Shown: positions 44,546 to 58,423, counted from the stretch's first letter. The stretch: DNA of 64,000 nucleotides from Earliella scabrosa (GCA_022605405.1 JABYQQ010000024.1:620001-684000); one strand, 5' to 3'. Numbers and translations: made by a program. Notes: generated by a model from the sequence alone, not told the origin.

Positions 44546-46766
44546 ACACATTCCTTCGCATGGAGTCTTCGTCGCTGGCATACTCGGGTTGGGTGCGGAG
44601 TGGGTTTCATTGGGTGCTCACGGGCAGGAGGGATGCCCTCGCCCCGCGTGTTAATGTCCATCCCTACCATACATGGGTAGGGGATATCCGGTACGACGCG
44701 TCCGTTGTATCAAAACCGCTCACAGGAGCTTCGCATACTATCCTATCTTATTCACGCGTTGTTCCCGAGCTGTATACCCCTGACGATCACACAACGAAGC
44801 GGGCTTCCTCAACCCATGTTAGCCCATGCCTCCGCAACCCGGATAGACGAAACATGAAGGTTCACCCGCTACATGGAGCTTTTGGTACGTGTCCACACTG
44901 TGCACACGTGTCGCTGATTCCTCGGGGACGATCTCTGCGGCTTGCGGTCCCAACCTACCGCAGCGTCTCTCCCCAAGGATGCATTCACCTACGGACATTC
45001 GGCCATGTCATACCGCATCCTTGACCTCCCGGATGTCCGTTCTCTGTGCCACGTTGAAGGGTATGTTCTCCCTGTATCTGCAATGCTCTTTGACCCGGGC
45101 ACCGCGATACACGATCTACCCCAATTCCGTGGTTGCCGTTTGCGCTCAACAAATGAATTCCACATGCCCGCTTGCGACTCTTCTAGCAGCACACCACGCC
45201 GCCTGCCCGCCTGGCAGTTCCGTCTACTTAGCTCTCTATCGCAAGCCCTCCGACCCGGCGATGTGGCACCCTAGTCCAAAGGCTGATGATTATCACACAT
45301 TGCAGGCGAGCGAAGTGCTCTCAAGAGGGACGCGCGAGAACGATCCAAAGACGGAAGACGCGGACACACAGACTGCTGGAATGCTGGAAAGCGCGGCCTC
45401 CGCAAGAAGTGCGTTCATATCACTTCTCCTCCAGGCAATCCTCTTGCCTCTATCGCTCACCCCGTTCCCGCGTTCACACCCGGGACCACCTCAGACGTCC
45501 AGACCACCACGTCGGTGGTCAAGAAAGCCCTCCTTCCGTGCTCCGTCGTCGCGTGGGTTCCCGCGGACCACAACCCAGGCAACTCTGAGGCTCCGAGCAG
45601 ACACGCCCCCGCGTCCGCCCTCTCAGGGCTCTGGCTCAGACTCAGGCTCGCATCGCAGCAGCCGCGAGGCCTCGCGGCTGCGCGCGCACTTCGAATTCGC
45701 GCCCTCGAGGTGCGGGGAAAGCAAAATAGCCTCGTGTTCCTTAATTCATGTCCGGACCGTGCGCACGTCCATGCGCACCGGCCAATCGCGCGCGGGTGCG
45801 TGTGTGCGGTGCAGGCGTCCGCTCGCTTGCGGGAGAAGCTTTCAGAGTTCAGCCTGCAGTTCGCGCATTCACCGGCATTCGTGCAGCATGCCTTGTGCTT
45901 CCTTGGCGTGAGCGGTCCCGGGCATTTGCGTTCTGTGGCGTCTTGCGGGCGGTAAGATCAGGCTTCAGCACACTCACGGTGTAGGGAAACGGGTGTGTAT
46001 TGCGACTATTACAGATAGATGCAGGGTCTGACAAGCGTTGTGAGACCAGGGAGTATGAGTACAACACGGGGCTGGCTGTGGCGAGTCCCACAGCCCCGGC
46101 GTTGGAACGGATGGGGGTGCAGATGGATGGCATACAGTACAATGTTCGAATCGAATGCAAGCAATGCGGTACAGTGTACAAGGATGCGCCAGAAGGTCGG
46201 GATCGATGCAGGTGACAGTGCTGTGAGAAGCGGGAACGGGTCGGGTTGGAGATGATGAGAAGGGAAGGTCGGGAATGGCCATGAAACGTGATGTAGAGAT
46301 GAGCGGAACGGAGTGGAGGTGCATGGCGTATAGATAGTATACGTTAATGCCGCGGGGTCCGTCAAGGTCTCCCGCCGCTCGTTAATGCGAGGCGTCTGCG
46401 CGTATCTCGGCCATAGATGGATACCAGGGGTGGGGGCGGTAGAGGTGTTGTCGACGATAGGGTAGGGGATGTAGATGGTTCGCGCCGAACCAGGCGACGC
46501 CGTCTCGAGATAGTCTTTCGCAGATCCTCCGAGTCTCACCTTCCTCCACAAACGCGTCCGAGGGGAAGAGCCGAGCCGGGAAAAGGTTTGAAGCGAAGGT
46601 TGAATAAGTTAGCGAACACGACGAAGTCGCGAGACCGCCGTGCCCGTCTAGCGTAAACGCCAGAGTAAACTTTGGAGGACGCACGAAGACACGCAGTTGA
46701 GCGCATGCTTCGTGGTCGCGGGCACGGGGCCTCTACATCGCACCCCCACCATTCGTGCGGGTGCGA
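44546..46766. other. 2.2-kb stretch without a confident gene
   Basis: A + strand frame at 44889-45911 contains a somewhat protein-like part (NSTCPLATLLAAHHAACPPG, SVYLALYRKP), but frames shift around it and no family is recognised. Either a fast-evolving spliced gene or noise. The rest shows nothing. Confidence 0.3.
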
Positions 46767-49068
46767 CTATGAAACGCGCGGCGCCTCCTGCATGGCGCGC
46801 ATGGTTCGAGTGAGACCAGACGCGTACGCAGCAGGAGGAACGATGCCCATGGAAGAAGCCTTGCCCTTCGAGATGCTGCCAGAACTGGAGAGGTTGGACA
46901 TCGCCGACTGGGTGTCCGTGGATTGCCTCCGAGCGTGTGGCGGCCGCGACTGTGGTTGGGCCTGAGGAGCCGCTGCGGCGTAGATAGGGTGCATAGGCGT
47001 ATTGTTCTCACGGTCGCGCGTCGCAGTGACGTGCGACAGCGAAGTCGACGATATCGCCGGTGCGAGGTGGTGTGGTGGTACAGAAGGCGGTTGAGGAGGC
47101 GCCGAGGGAGCATTCTGCGAGTTCACGGAAGATGCGCGAGCGCGCTCGCGTTCTGCCGCTGCGTGACTGGCGCACGAAATCGGAGTCGGAGTCGGAACAC
47201 CGAGAAGTTGGTGCTTGTAAGGCCCGGGACCGAACTCTTTCTCCATCGATGAGCTAGTGTAGGACTGGGAGGTGCTCGACACAGGAGAAGGAGTGCGTGT
47301 CGAGGAGATAGTGCTGGGGACAGCTGCACGGGCACGGTCGCGATCACGGTCGCGATCGCGATCGCGATCTGACCCGCTAGAGAGCGAGGACTTGCGCGGA
47401 GACTTCGTCATGGGGCTGGGATGCGGGTCCCTCAAGATGTCGTGCAGAGTGCTCACCAACTTCTTCTGGTGCTGCTCGTCGAACTTGATGTTGGAGGCGG
47501 AGGCCGGCGGCGACACGCGGGCTGGATCCGCCTGGAGGCCGAGCATATTGTCGGGTACACGTCCGAGAGAGCTGGATACATACTCGGCCGGGCGAGGTCC
47601 GTACTGAGGGGCGTTGGCGGTTGGAGATGTCGAGCAGCTAGACATGTGTACGTCGAGATTGCTCCTGGGCACTGAGACAGACATCGCGTCTGGGTCCGGG
47701 CGGGCGAGGAGCGACGAGTTGCTTCGGGTACGGTCGCGATGCGAGTCGGATCGGGATTTGATGGGTATCGAGCGCGAGGCCGAAGATATCGAGATGGGGT
47801 TGCTCCCGGAGTGACTACGGTCGTCATCGATGGGATCATCGAGCTCGTCTGTGAGCGGCAGGAAGGCCATCATGCTGGCGGGAAGGTCTGGGATGGGCTG
47901 AGTCGCGGGCACAGGTGACAGATGGAAGATGTTATCCTTGCCGACGATCTGCACTTTCAGGGTGCTGCTGGCATTGTCCCAGCCCTCGTCCTTGAGCACG
48001 GCAACTGGCTCGGCCTTCGCACCACCCTGATTATGAAGGTAGTAGTATCGAGGCTCGACAGGTCGGTAAGGCGGTGGCGGGTTACGCTTGACCTTGTCGA
48101 GCTCGTCAGTAAGACGACGACACTCGGTAGAGACTTCGTCGCACTGAAGGAGAGTCACATCAGGAAAACTGATCGAACAATGAAAACGAGTGACCGCGTA
48201 CTTTACTGTAACGTAAACCGCTTCAGTGACCATTCCAACATAACGAGTGCAAGTGACTTACGTTCTCCACTCGTCGCACTCCCTCCTGAGGCGTTCCTTG
48301 TCCTCCTGAAGCTCCTTCTCCACCGCCAACAGCGCTTCGCGTTCGTCGAAGCTCTTTTGCTCGAACTCTTCGTATTTCGCCGCCGCGACATCGCGTTCAT
48401 CTTCCAACTGCCTGCGCAAGTTCTCCAGCTCTTCTTCAAGCTGCGCCTTGAGATCGGAGCAGGTTTGCTCGACGTCCCCAACGCGCCGCCTCTCTTCGGC
48501 CAACTTCGCCCTCAGATCGGAACAGCGATACAAGAGTGTATGTGCTGCACGCAGGTCGACGTACTGCAAGAACATCAATACGTGGCCGAGAATTGAAGAA
48601 GTAGGGTACGGGGTTGTTTGGAACTCGATTGAACGTACCTCGTCTTTGTCCTGCGAGTTGAGCCAGGTGCTGACCTCGGCGAGAAGGTCGCGTAGCTCGG
48701 TATATGAGACGCCATTGAAGACCACATGCGTGATGGCGGCTTGAAGCCTGCGAGCATGGGCGTCCAGGTCGGCGGTCACGAATGCGGGAGTTGCTGGCGG
48801 GAGCATCGCCTTGTCCACAATCACTCTCCTGACCTCCTGCGGCGCAAAGTCGACACGGCACAGAGGGCAGTTAGGCTTGGGCAACGACTGCATGCAGCTG
48901 TGAGGGAGGGACGGGGGCATATCAGCGTCGACGTCGGCAGGCCTCCGCAACAAAGAGGACGTACAGATGGCAGAACGTGTGCCCGCAAGGGAGGAGGAGG
49001 GGCTCCTTGATGCCATGGTAGCCATCGAGACAGACATCGCAACGAGAGGAGGGATGAAGTACGAGCAT
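46767..49068 (-). CDS. RING-finger, coiled-coil protein with disordered tail (681 aa), relative of the gene at 39065-42391
   Basis: Exons are 48965-49068, 48639-48897, 48262-48563, 48202-48205 and 46767-48143. The RING finger again spans the first intron: CDVCLDGYHG, PCGHTFCHLC, NCPLCRVDF. A long coiled coil follows (LRAKLAEERRRVGDVEQTCS to LQEDKERLRRECDEW). The fourth exon is 4 nt (TAAA), in the same phase and at the same place as the 4-nt exon of the other RING gene. The tail is Ser/Pro-rich with an Asp-Arg run encoded by a hexanucleotide repeat at about 47327-47373. An E3 ligase role is likely from the RING; substrates are unknown. Confidence 0.85.
47327..47373 (-). repeat. Hexanucleotide repeat (CGATCG-type) coding for Asp-Arg run
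   Basis: Six or more copies of CGATCG/CGGTCG in the disordered tail of the second RING gene; may vary in length between strains. Confidence 0.75.
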
Positions 49069-52000
49069 GATCAGCGGTGGACGAGACCAGCGCGGGCGCG
49101 GGGGGCAGGAGACAAGACGAGCGGGGAATGGGATAATAAGGAGGAAGGCCCCGGTCGCCTAACGCGCATCGCGTGCCGCGGCTAGCCCATGTACAAGCTG
49201 GACGGAAAGGACATGTTCTCGGACGCCCTCTGCACGAGGCGCCGAGATCGGGCTCAATCTCTGGGGCCGCCCGAACAGCCGTTCCGTGTCGAAGGCTGGG
49301 TGATGCAGAGTGATGTTCCATGCCTGGGATATTGTTACCGGGCTCCTGGAGCGCTATCGGGACGGTGGGAGCCGAGAATGTCGTGTGCGGGGAGCAGTCC
49401 GGTTGCCCATTCGATAAGAGACGGAACTTGCTCCTGGCTGCGTTCGCAGGCGCCATTCGCGCGTAGGAACATCCGAACGCTCAGCCTGACGCTGCTGAGG
49501 TCGACGCAGCCAGAATCGCTCGTTCGATGCTGAGCCCAAGCACCTGATCGGATTCCGGATCGGGGTTCCTGAGCCTTGAGAGCCTCGTGCTTCGTGGCGT
49601 CTAGCCGTGTGATGGTCAGCGCGATGACGGGGGCTCTCATCGTGCATTTACGCCATGTCGGGTATGCCGTGCTGTCGAGACGTCAGTCAACACCCGTTAC
49701 ATGTAGGGCCCACTGATGTACGTGCCTATTCCACCGCATAGGTCGCCGGCCTGCACCGCGCGCCGCACGTCGTGGTAAACGCGTACCACGCCTCACACCT
49801 GAGCATCTCACAGAAGCACCTTTTGATGAGAGCACAATGAAGGAACTTCGAGCTCACCGCGACTGCCCCGCTCCACGCAATGCCAGTGAAAGGCATCGGA
49901 ACGCCGACTTGGCGGTCCGAGCGGAGCACCATCCGCGGCAACGAGCCTGCACCGTGGTGGGAGTCCGAATCGACATCATGACATGGGGCTCCGGGAATGA
50001 ACCCGGAAGCAGACGTGCGATGCCGAAGAGGACGACTCTGCGGGAGCAGAGGAACGTCTACTTCTTCGGACATCAGGACATAACAAAGAGGGTCAAGAGC
50101 GCCTGAGAAGTACTGTGGACGGTACCAAAGATTACCCGTAACTGGTGATATCAGAGTGCCAACGACTGTGGCATTCGTGGAACGTCTGGACGGAGGTCCA
50201 CGACGACGGCGATGTCTATCCCGTCGTATAGAAATGCGGACTCTCCGCGGAGGATTTATTCCAGAAAAGGCGGAACGATGGGCAACACCGAGGACGAAGA
50301 GGTCGCTCACGGATATGTATGACGCATCCTGAGAGAACCTATATCTAGGCCTTGCTCGCCCTGAGGCTTTCTTGCCAGATCTCTGTGCGGGTGCACTGCA
50401 AATCATCACAAGACGCGAACATCTTGTAAGTCTAGATGTTCTGCTCCTCTTCTGTGGCCAAGCATCGAATCAGTCCGCGAGAGAATGAGTCACAGATTAC
50501 ACTCTACATACCTATCTGATGCTTGGAAGTCGAAGCCTGTATTTGCCGATGAACACGTAGCGCATACACTCGTGCAAGTAGAAGATCGAGTAAGGCATGA
50601 CGAGACCACGTTCACCGTCGTGGGCGTCCTGGGCGTCGACATCGAGGTTCTGCCCCGCCCGACGCGCCGCAAATTTTGGGACAACGTGACGTAACAGCAG
50701 CACGTGGAGTAGTCACATCACACCTCTAGGGAAAGGTTACGTTCCGGGGCAGCCCGCCCATAATTCTGTACACCGTCTCAGACTCTCAGACCGTCTCGAA
50801 TCAACAGGAAACGAAGGGGTTGACCTCATGCCATCGTTTGCAGCTGACATCATGAGTACTATGGCTGTGCCGACGTTGAGTTCAAGTCATAACTCACCTT
50901 CCAAATGCATCCAAACGATCGTGTTCCAACCGGTCTCCCTCGGGCAAGTACTACTTAGTAGAGCTGCCGGTGATGACATGATCATGTAAGTCAAGCCGCA
51001 CATTTGTTCCGTATTTGTCCAGCATTACCGATAATCACAGTACTCACACGCCCAGATACAGATCTTATTGTACCATCTCTGGACGAGTTGTTCAAGTCCC
51101 GAGTTTACTACCGCGTCGGATGTGATAACCAAGCAGACATCCCGGGAAGAAAGGCGAGATGTGTTTTACACGTTCAGTCATGGTGGCTACTGTGAATACA
51201 CAGACATGAGTGTTTATGTATGTCTTACTTGGTGAGTTCTTCCTGTTCGACCAGCCTCGTCCTTTTTGGTATGATTCAACTGATAAGGGCTCAGCATCAG
51301 CCGCAGATGGCAGCTCATCGATGACGCCTATGGCCGACACTCCTCCGAGAGATGTCGAGATGGCTGCGGTATCGCGGTCCGAATGTCGCGTTCCCTCGCG
51401 CGTGGATATCACGGTGTCGACGTCCATCCCGCTGCAGAATGCCGGCACTCACAATTCCCGGGTTAGCGTCTGCTGCCGTGAAGGAGACGTTGCGATAACA
51501 CTGCACGCAATATGCACTTGGCTGACGCCTGTGGCTGCGTTGTTAGTGTCAATGTGGCCCATGCATGGCTCACGAGGTGAGATACACGTCCTCGATCGCG
51601 AACACTCTCTGAACGCCTGCGCACAGGGGCCAATTTGCCTTTCACATTAACTATGATCCTCGACGAAGAGTGGAGAACCGCTCTATCGCATGCATGTCAC
51701 GGGAAGACTGTGGCCCGTGCTCCGACTTCGCTGGGTTCCTGGCCTCGAGAACGACCCTGACCGCGGGCTGGGTCATGCGTGCTAGCACGCCCGAACTGCG
51801 TTCGGCGGCATGCAATGTGGAAACGGTATGTTTTGTTGCCCGTAGCCCTATGCACTGACTGACGTCCAGCTTGCCTATGTGTTTCATGCAGTGATTCCAC
51901 TGCCTTGCCCGACACTGTCATTCTTGAGACGACCACTCGCGCAGCGTCAACAGCAGTCGAGACCAGTCGGCAACCCCTTGGCGTTCACCCTCCTACCCTC

Positions 52001-54797
52001 CGTCATCATCGCATGCGGCGTCAACGTACCACCCAAAGCCAAGGATTTACAAATGCCACTCTTGCGACGATTCATAGGCCGCCAGCTATCACGAGAGAAT
52101 CCGGTGTACGCCCTGGACTCCACGTCGGACCGTCTTCCTCCTCCCCGCACCTGCCGGTACCCCTGTTCTCTGCGCTTCTGAAGCTTCGTCCTTCCCGTCT
52201 ATTCCCATACCAGTCGCTCAAACCGCTCTCATTTCACACTCAACGCACTCAGTAACAAGATCTCCCAGCGTTAGAAGAGCGGTTTGCGCCACTCGCGTAT
52301 GTCCAAACTGAACAAGGACGTTCGGCATCGCGTTCGAGGTGCCGGCTCGCCCCTACCCATCATGGGCACCATCCATTGTGGACGCATGAGAACGCGCCGG
52401 GCGGGAAATGAAAGCAGATCGACACTGCATCAGCACTTCTCCCTGGAACACGCGCAGGTACGGCCTACTACGGTGCCAAGTGTCGGCACCCGATGCTCGT
52501 GTGCGGGAATGCCGGTGCGTCTTCGTCCTCTGGCGTCCGGGCCTTCGGAGGGCGAAGTTCCGTAGTCCCCGAGCTTCGAGTTCGCGCACCTTCACGACCA
52601 TCGATCGTGCCACGGCACCGATGACGCGCAAGGTGCGCTCGCTCTTTTGTGCCACTGGGCCAGCTGTTGAGAGTCTCGACGAGGGGACGGACAACACGAG
52701 AACGAGGGTGCTCGACTCCCATGTGCGCCGCACGCGACTCGGACGCACACGGCGTTCGGGCCTGTCTCCTGCGCGCAGCGTTGCTTCGAAGTTCGCATCC
52801 GTCCTCGCATCGCTCGAGCAGCTCGATGGTCGGATTGCCTCCGGCTGTCCCGTGGCCGAGGTGGGACTAGCACTCGCACTAGCACTCACTTACTGTATTT
52901 ACGGTACGTACGGGATCTCGGCGAGCGTGTATTTGTAGCGCGGGGCACGTGAATACCCTCCATCGCCTTCTTGTTCGCAACCGCGTCTCCGAGTGAATGA
53001 TTCGGATGGATCTATCATCTATCATGAGAGTGCTCCCTCGGGACTTCTGCTCGCGCTCAAGATAAGTCATTCATTGCTCCTTTCGGCGAGGGTGCCTGTG
53101 TCCCTGCCTTGCCCTGTTGCGAACCTCGAGCTCACAGCCGCAAGTGCAGCGATGAACGTTCGAACCATGGTTGACACCGAAGGGAATGCAGCTGTTGGAG
53201 CTCGATCGTGCGACCATCGCAACTGGAAGTATTGTCCACTGAGGGTATGCACATGCGCCTGAGGCTGCCGACATCCCCGCACTTCCATCTCGACATCTCC
53301 CAATCTCTCATCTGCACTTCCAATGCTACCATCTAGATCCAGCCAGGCAGTCGCCCAGTGGGTCCCCATTCCCCAATTCTCAAGTGCCCGAGCCCGAGCG
53401 CGCCCCGTGCGGAGGACGCCGAACCACATGCAATTTCCCGAACCCTCGAACCCCGCATAGGCACGGTCATACAGTACGTAGCGTGCGATCACAGCTGATA
53501 CGCTCAGGCTCAAGCTCGGGCCTCTGGCGAGAATGAGAACATGGGCGAAGGCGACCATATGAAGCGCGCTCTGACGCACTCACTCGAGGCCACCTGACCT
53601 CAGCGAGCACCTTCGATTTCTCGGCGGCGCCGCTCCCGCCCTCCCGGTGGTTACCTTTGGTCGACAGTTGCTACTGTATATGCAGTGCATGCGCACGGTG
53701 GAAGGTGGAGTGTGATCAACATCATGCATAAGGTCCAGTCTGCTCAGGCCTCACGCGCACGCCTCAGGCTCGAGGGACCCCCGGACGAGTCGGACGCAGC
53801 TCCGACATCGACGTTCAACGCCACCGCACGAGAGCCTGGGATTTGAGTTCGTCTTCAGGGCATCAGGAGACATCAGGGCAGTGGATCAGAGAGAGATCGT
53901 GGATCCGGAAACCATGTCCACCTCGCGACGGAACCAGAACATGATCATCCATCGGTGCGATGGAGCCTGAGAGGCCAAGAACCCCCCGGAGCATTGGAAT
54001 AGCGCTAGAAGAGCTCGAACTTTGGACGTCTGCTCAGATGCGCAGGCATAGAATCGGGTTCCCATGGGAGGTGGTGACGGTATGCGTTGCGTCGACCGGT
54101 CAATAGCACCTCTCCTGACGGTGTCTTCCATGCGGGGATGCGGGGTAGATTCAATTGAAGATCAAGAACATTCAGCATGCCTGGCATGACCGAGAGGCCA
54201 GCTGCCGGCACCGGGGGTTCTACATATTGTGGTATTTCGACTCCTGCGAAACACGACGACATGGTACCTGCTGACGAAGTGATGACGCGCACGAGTCTGG
54301 ATCAGCAACTGCTACTCCACATCCGTCGCGACTTGTCCCTGAATAGGTCGGACTGAGCTCTGCGAGAAGTGCGATCGAGAACGAGACGGGATGAAAGGAG
54401 AGGGAGGCGAGAATTACGCTAGGTAACGAGAGTACCGAGACATCAACGACGGGTGCTGCTGATAACGACAGAAAGAGAGTGGGACGCGAGAGTGTATGGG
54501 AGAGTCTGAGATCGATACCAAGACTCGGACGAGGCGAGATGACATTACTGATGATACACGAGGAGGGGGATGGTACACCGACAGAGACGGAGATGGGATG
54601 AGGATAGAGCATCTGGGTATGTGCAGCTGATGGCAGGGCTGTGTAGAGCGTCGAGGGAGGAGAGTGAGGATGGGGAGGCCGAGACGATGATAAAGACGAC
54701 ACAAGAGAACAGCATGCATCTGGAGTATGCCAAACTAACCGGATGAGGGAGGAACTGGTGCGGAGGGAGGGATCTGAAACACCATCGCTCCGCGCAA
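49069..54797. other. 5.7-kb gene-poor stretch
   Basis: Many short open frames on both strands, none with a recognised domain. The longest are 49726-50409 and 52353-52889 on the minus strand and 52408-52938 on the + strand; the last two overlap and both are Arg/Ser-rich, as GC-rich non-coding DNA often is. No TIR, LTR or duplication was found. Possibly decayed repeats or lineage-specific genes. Confidence 0.35.
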
Positions 54798-56222
54798 TCA
54801 CAGATTCTGTATCTGCACTATCAGGAACTGCTTCTCGTCCTGGTAAGGTCATCGCAGGCGCGGATTGGTCAGTCGATGCCATCCGGATAATGACGTTAGA
54901 CGCATTGCCCCGACTCACCATGAATTGCTCGTCTGGCATCAACGATGATTCCGTCAGTGGTCGGGATGAGTGTGTGGAGCTTGCAAGGGAGAATCCTACC
55001 TTCTTTGTCGTTGTGGAAGTCCTTCAAGAACTTGAGCAGCTTGTCCTTGTTGCGCCGGAGGATGGCTTCGATCTGTGGTGGCTTCTTTGGGTTCGCGACA
55101 AACACCTACAAGTCAAACTCTATCAGCTGCCAGACTACGCGTTCACAATGACGTGAAAGCAAACCTTGAACACGTGGAAGGCCTCGAACTGGATGTTCTT
55201 GCTCTTGTCACGCAGGAGGTTCATCATCATCTTAAGATTCGTCTCGCTTGCGATGTACCGAGTCATCACATTGAAGTTCGCGCGATCTAGGAGGATCTCT
55301 CCTAGCAGTTTGAGAGACTGCCGCTTCGTGACGTAATTGTTGGAGAGGATCAAGGTTGTGAATGATGAGAAGAACTGCGGTTCAAGCGTGAAGTGGTCAG
55401 TGCGTAATGACATGGGTGAAAGACATAGGTAAAAGCTTACTCGATCGTAGTTCTTGTCGAGGTACTCGGCGACCATCGTCTTGTGCCGTGTTAGCGTCTC
55501 CTTCAAGTTCGTGTAGGCATCACATGAGATGCCAAACGTCGTGGTCTCTATGTAATGAGGGAACTTGTAGAATCTGAAGCAAGACATGAGCTAACGACGT
55601 TGCAGCTCGAACAGTGACAAGGGCACCACTCACTGTTCCGAGTACAGCAAGATTTTGGCTAAGGGCTCATGCCGAAGCATCTCCCGCAGGATCATACCGG
55701 TGTTCAACGCGATCTCCTCGTCGCTGTAGCCATCAAACGCGGCGAAAAGAACGTCCGGTTTGGAACAAAGGTACTCCACGGTCGGGAAACGGGCTCCAAT
55801 CTGTCGCCGCAGGAGATTGTTGAAGATCTGGACCACATCCTTCCGCGACTCGAACTCGAGCTTGTGGATGTTCTGGAGTAAGTGGAACAAGAGATCGGTG
55901 CTATACGTCTCTTGTGCGAGCTGGGCGATCAACTCCGGTACGGGCTCTGCGTCATGGCCACGCGTGAACGGCGTGGTATGGACTCACGGGCGAGAATGCG
56001 CACCTCCATCACCATACAAGATCGCCTTGATCTGCTGCAGGTTCTTCGCAACCTCCTCGTTTGCCTGGAACGCCGTCGAATACATCCTTCACGCTATGCG
56101 GGGCCACTCACCTTCCGCCTGACCTCTCCGCCTGGGGGGCCTGCCTCTAGCCTCGGGAGCGCGTCTCGGAGACCTCGAACCAGATCCGGGGGCGTGCGGG
56201 GCTTTGTCTTGAAGAAGTTCAT
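54798..56222 (-). CDS. Mo25/Hym1-like scaffold protein (329 aa)
   Basis: Eight exons on the minus strand: 56112-56222, 56004-56064, 55634-55946, 55441-55573, 55165-55374, 55000-55105, 54919-54932 and 54798-54839. All junctions keep frame. The protein begins [20 protein letters not shown] and contains [59 protein letters not shown] and the C-terminal [16 protein letters not shown], all strongly conserved in Mo25. The length equals the usual 330-340 aa. Mo25 is an armadillo-like scaffold that activates GCK/STE20 kinases; in fungi it works in the RAM/MOR network that controls polarity and cell separation. One exon is 14 nt. Confidence 0.96.
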
Positions 56223-56691
56223 CGCTGAGTGGCTCGTATGTGCGTGCGTGTGGGGTGGAGAGGGTTGGTGAGAGAGAGGTGTGGCAGAGAGAAGCGGCGG
56301 GCGGGTATCTGTACGTCACGGCAGAACTCGCAGGTGGTTGAATTAGGAATAATGGGCAGCGTGAAACTCGTCAGGAAAATGCCCGAGGCAGTACTAATGC
56401 GCACGAGGGGTGGCGGACACCACGAACGGGAGGAGAGGCGATGAGGCCAATCTAGAGCGCGATGGGAGAGGCGTGGAGATCGTCGTCGCCGCCGTCGTCG
56501 TCGATGGCACAACCGCCTTGGTCCAACCCGACAAGGGCCGCCACAGGCCACACCACGTGACTGAACGCCTCCGGCCCGGTCGCACGGCGCGCCGCCGACG
56601 TCAGTCTCACGACACCGGGGCGCATGTTGGTCGCACCACTGACGCACCCCTACACTCTGAACGTTCAACTACAGCTGTCTACTCACACAAC
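56223..56691. other. Divergent promoter region of Mo25 and the F-box gene
   Basis: No gene is convincing; open frames here are Arg-rich shadows. It should serve both genes. Confidence 0.4.
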
Positions 56692-58423
56692 ATGTCTTGT
56701 CATCGAGCACTTCTTGTCGCTGATATCCTCAACGAAGTGTTCTCGCAGCTCTCCTTCAATTCCCGTCTGCGTGAACAACCCGAGTCCACAGCCGAGTTGT
56801 ACGCAAGACGCAAGTGGTACTCGTTTCTATCCGGTGCAAGACTTTCTACGATCCCGCTACTCGCGCACTATGGAGAACGTTGCCTCACGTTATTCCAGTT
56901 TTACGCCTTCTACCTTCGTTCACATTTGTGAATAACGCTAAACCGTGGATGCAAAACGAACACGAGACTTTGGATGCCTCATGATATTGGGTAACATCTA
57001 TGCGTCACTAGAGCGAATACTTTTGAGGCTGATATGTTGCGTCCTGCGTCTCTAGATGCTTACCGATGACGTGTCCCCGGAAGACTGGGATCGTCTTTCC
57101 AGATTTGCTGCATACGTTCATGCCATCCAGTGCTGGGACAGTGAATATTATCGCAATCTGCTCATCAAGTCGTCTGTTTGGCATTGGTTACAATCGGAGT
57201 ACCCTGGCCCACAGCCCCTCTTTCCCAATCTGCATGACCTCACGGGGATGCGATGCTCTCCTCACAAGCCGAACATCCTGAGTCTCCCCTTGCCCTCTCT
57301 TCGAGCTCTACACATTCATATTCCCAACACGACCGATGAGCATCCAGGCATCTCGTATCGCGCAGCCATCAATTTCATGTTGCGCCGAACCTTCCGTGGA
57401 TCGCCTCTGTTGTCCGATGTTTCTTTGACGTGGCAATGGCTCGAGTTCTCCAGCTATCTTCTCCCTCAAGATGCCTGTTCCTTGCCCGTGCTCGTGGAGA
57501 TGAAGCGGTTGCACAGACTGAACATATTGGAGGCGTGCATTGTCGAGGATATGGAGTTTCTCCGAGCCCTTGCAGCTCTCACCCATCTGCAGCGCCTGGA
57601 TATCAACATTAGATGGCCTACGGACCAGAACTCCGAGTTTGTCGGTTTCCCGGAGCTGCGGGAGCTGCGGCTACTGGTGGAAGACGATACACGTGCTCAT
57701 GTTTGCAACATATTTGCCTCGCCTCACCTGCATTCGTTGTGGCTCAAGCACGACGCCTTAACCTCTAGGACGCTCCGCCGAGCAATCCAGGGTGTGTCGC
57801 AGCGGCACCCGTTGCTCCAGGTGCTCGAGTGGGAAATTGGACGTATCTCCTCTAACGCACCTGCCATACCGGTCGCCCAGCTCTGCACCCTCTCCGAGGT
57901 GCTCGAGCCGCTTCTCCTCAGACCGATGAGGCAGATTGCGCTGTATGCGCATTCAACCATAGCTCGGCCGATTGCAAGGATCACGCAAGAGGACATGTCC
58001 CAGTTGGGTAAGGCATGGCCGACGGTCACCCACATAGTCATCCTTCTTCCCCTCGCCGACACGGTGTCCGAGAAGGCACTGGTCCCGTTCGCCAGACATT
58101 GTCCCTCCCTCGAGGTGCTGCGACTCACCAACGTAATGTTCATGCTGGACTCGGAGGAAGCCCTCGAGGCGTACCCGCGACTCAAGCACCGCCTAGATAC
58201 ACTCTGCCTTAAAGACGTCAAGTTCGCCAACAAGGAACTGAGCGGAAAGCTGCTCGCGAGATTGTTCGCGCGATTGAGCTGGGTTGCCACCGAATATAGC
58301 CGTGATCCCGACGACCTGTGGGACATGACCGTGTTCGACATGGGGTGCTCACACTGGTACCAGTATGACACCGACGTCAAGGATGCAATCAGTGCCGCAC
58401 GGAGCGACGAGGTGGAATATTAA
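56692..58423 (+). CDS. F-box protein with LRR-like C-terminal region
   Basis: The last exon runs from about 57058 to the TAA at 58423. The first part begins at ATG 56692 (MSCHRALLVADILNEVFSQL). A 50-bp intron at about 56765-56814 brings it into frame with VLVSIRCKTFYDPATRALWR, giving a typical basidiomycete F-box. A further intron ending at 57057 is needed; its donor is probably at 56931 but this is not certain. The C-terminal 450 residues contain irregular leucine-rich repeats (LPSLRALHIHIP, ALTHLQRLDINI, FPELRELRLLV, CPSLEVLRLTN). Such proteins act as substrate adaptors in SCF ubiquitin ligases and are highly expanded in Agaricomycetes. The specific target is unknown. Confidence 0.75.

Noticed and set aside
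49726..50409. 227-aa minus-strand frame
   Set aside because: No domain, irregular composition and no promoter signal.
52353..52938. Overlapping Arg/Ser-rich frames on both strands
   Set aside because: They cannot both be real, neither has a domain or clear splice support, and the composition fits GC-rich non-coding DNA.
54220..54942. 240-aa minus-strand frame
   Set aside because: Runs through the last Mo25 introns and beyond its stop; composition is Ser/Pro-rich without domain, and the Mo25 model explains the conserved part.
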